Assembly: GCF_004791025.1 (NCBI RefSeq)
Contig: NZ_SRUO01000004.1
Span: forward strand, 310,001-374,000
Direction: 5' to 3'
Source: Mesorhizobium sp. M4B.F.Ca.ET.203.01.1.1
Lineage (GTDB): Bacteria > Pseudomonadota > Alphaproteobacteria > Rhizobiales > Rhizobiaceae
Length of the DNA: 64,000 nucleotides
Position 1 is the first letter of the stretch, and each line of letters opens with the position of its first letter. Positions 63,242 through 64,000 of the stretch are shown one piece after another. Below the pieces are notes generated by a model. It did no database searches. It had not been told where the DNA came from and saw only the letters and a program-made list of their open reading frames with translations. A program made the translations under genes and the position numbers.

Positions 63242-63849
63242 ATGCAGAACGATTTCTGGATGTTTTTTCGGTCCTGGCTTGCCGCGCCGCTCCGGGTTGC
63301 GGCAGTCGCGCCGTCCGGCAGCGCGCTGGCCAGGATCATGACGCAGGACATCACATCCAGCACCGGACCTGTCATCGAGCTTGGGCCTGGCACCGGCGTC
63401 TTCACGGCAAAACTGCTTGAGCGAGGCGTGCGGCCGGAAGACCTAACCCTGGTCGAATACGGCGCGAACTTCGCGCGGCATTTGGAAACCCGTTTTCCGC
63501 GGGCGCGCGTGCTTCGTATGGACGCCGCCCGCCTGGGGATATCGAATTCCGCAATGACGCATCCGTCGGGGCGGTCATCAGTGGCTTGCCGCTGCTGAGC
63601 ATGCCCGACCACAAGGTGATAGCAATCCTCGACGGGGCGTTTGCTCACCTGAAGCCCGGCGGGGCGTTCTACCAGTTCACCTATGGTCCGCGATGCCCGG
63701 TCGCGCAGCCGATCCTTGAGGGACTGGGCCTCAGCGCAACGCACATTGGACGCACGATGCTGAACGTTCCGCCAGCGGCGGTGTACCGGATTGCGCGCCA
63801 CCCGGCGAGGGCGCCAAGGGACAGGACCGTTGCAACGATCAGCCCATAA
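63242..63849 (+). pseudogene. Frameshifted phospholipid N-methyltransferase-like gene
   Basis: The first reading frame starts MQNDFWMFFRSWLAAPLRV and carries the SAM motif VIELGPGTGVFTAKL near residue 44, then stops at 63598 after ISNSAMTHPSG. The following frame continues the protein with DIEFRNDASVGAVISGLPLLSMPDHK... to 63849. The break falls in or at the GGGG run at 63535-63538: one extra base there would restore GDIEF in frame. The intact protein would be about 203 residues, the size of rhizobial PmtA-type methyltransferases that help make phosphatidylcholine. A real mutation and a base-call error cannot be told apart from the sequence. Confidence 0.75.
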
Positions 63850-64000
63850 TGGGCTGAAACAGCTTCCCTGGACAAGCGCTTCGCGGCGATCGAAGCAAAG
63901 CGTCAGGCAACGGTTACGCCGCATTCGGCTAGCTGAACAAACGCTAAATTAACCGGAGACTACCACAGTACTCGCTCAGTTCACGGTCCGCAGGCGCGAG

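Noticed and set aside
63850..64000. Possible gene at the right edge
   Set aside because: Only 150 bases, with no convincing start, motif or ribosome site; TTAACC at 63950 is too short to call a CtrA site.

Overview
The window looks like chromosomal DNA of a Mesorhizobium-type alphaproteobacterium (Rhizobiales, Phyllobacteriaceae). This rests on the uniformly high GC, the housekeeping gene orders (fabD-fabG-acpP-fabF-mltG-yicC-gmk; rpsF-rpsR-rplI ... dnaB ... radA-cvpA-purF; psd-pssA), alphaproteobacterial families (TIGR02301, Rsm22, Atm1-type exporter), and several families of palindromic intergenic repeats. The genus is inferred from recognition, not from a database search. No phage, insertion sequence, CRISPR array, rRNA or tRNA was seen.

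Layout. 1-8.1 kb: the end of pdxA and rsmA on the plus strand converge on a minus-strand lipid/cell-wall/nucleotide run (fabD, fabG, acpP, fabF, mltG, yicC, gmk). 8.4-12 kb: a membrane phosphoglycerol-transferase-like enzyme and a TadG-like von Willebrand protein converge. 12.1-23.4 kb: a plus-strand information-processing block, rpsF-rpsR-rplI, cfa, ynfA-like, rsm22-like, dnaB, radA, cvpA, purF and an SDR gene. A perfect alphaproteobacterial SOS box lies ahead of dnaB. 23.4-31 kb: small accessory genes (lectin-like secreted protein, OsmC, S10 carboxypeptidase, two drug/metabolite transporters, a divergent LysR/tautomerase pair). 31-35 kb: phospholipid genes (acyltransferase/acyl-ACP synthetase fusion, pssA, psd). 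35-41 kb: SMP-30, a monooxygenase-like protein, an Atm1-type exporter with its ArsR repressor and a striking palindromic operator, a LysM protein, and a LOG-family protein. 41-47 kb: LysR/isomerase-like pair, a DUF695-RraB protein, several tiny membrane proteins, ZntB, GST and RarD. 47-53.5 kb: cimA and cysS, separated by a tightly overlapping five-gene cassette (DUF559 nuclease, VOC, two GFA proteins, prolyl aminopeptidase) that is bracketed by two copies of one palindromic repeat. 53.5-64 kb: SRAP protein, NUDIX, small secreted proteins, an AT-rich orphan, a dihydroorotase-like enzyme with an altered metal motif, ygfZ, an HD hydrolase, an SDR/AraC pair, and a methyltransferase gene broken by a one-base frameshift. 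The last 150 bases hold no gene I can support.

Most of the window is ordinary core genome. The observations most worth checking are the SOS box upstream of dnaB, the ArsR palindrome that contains its own start codon, the repeat-bracketed cassette between cimA and cysS, the changed catalytic motifs in the Aas-like and dihydroorotase-like enzymes, and the frameshifted methyltransferase. I found no clear wholly new multi-gene system.
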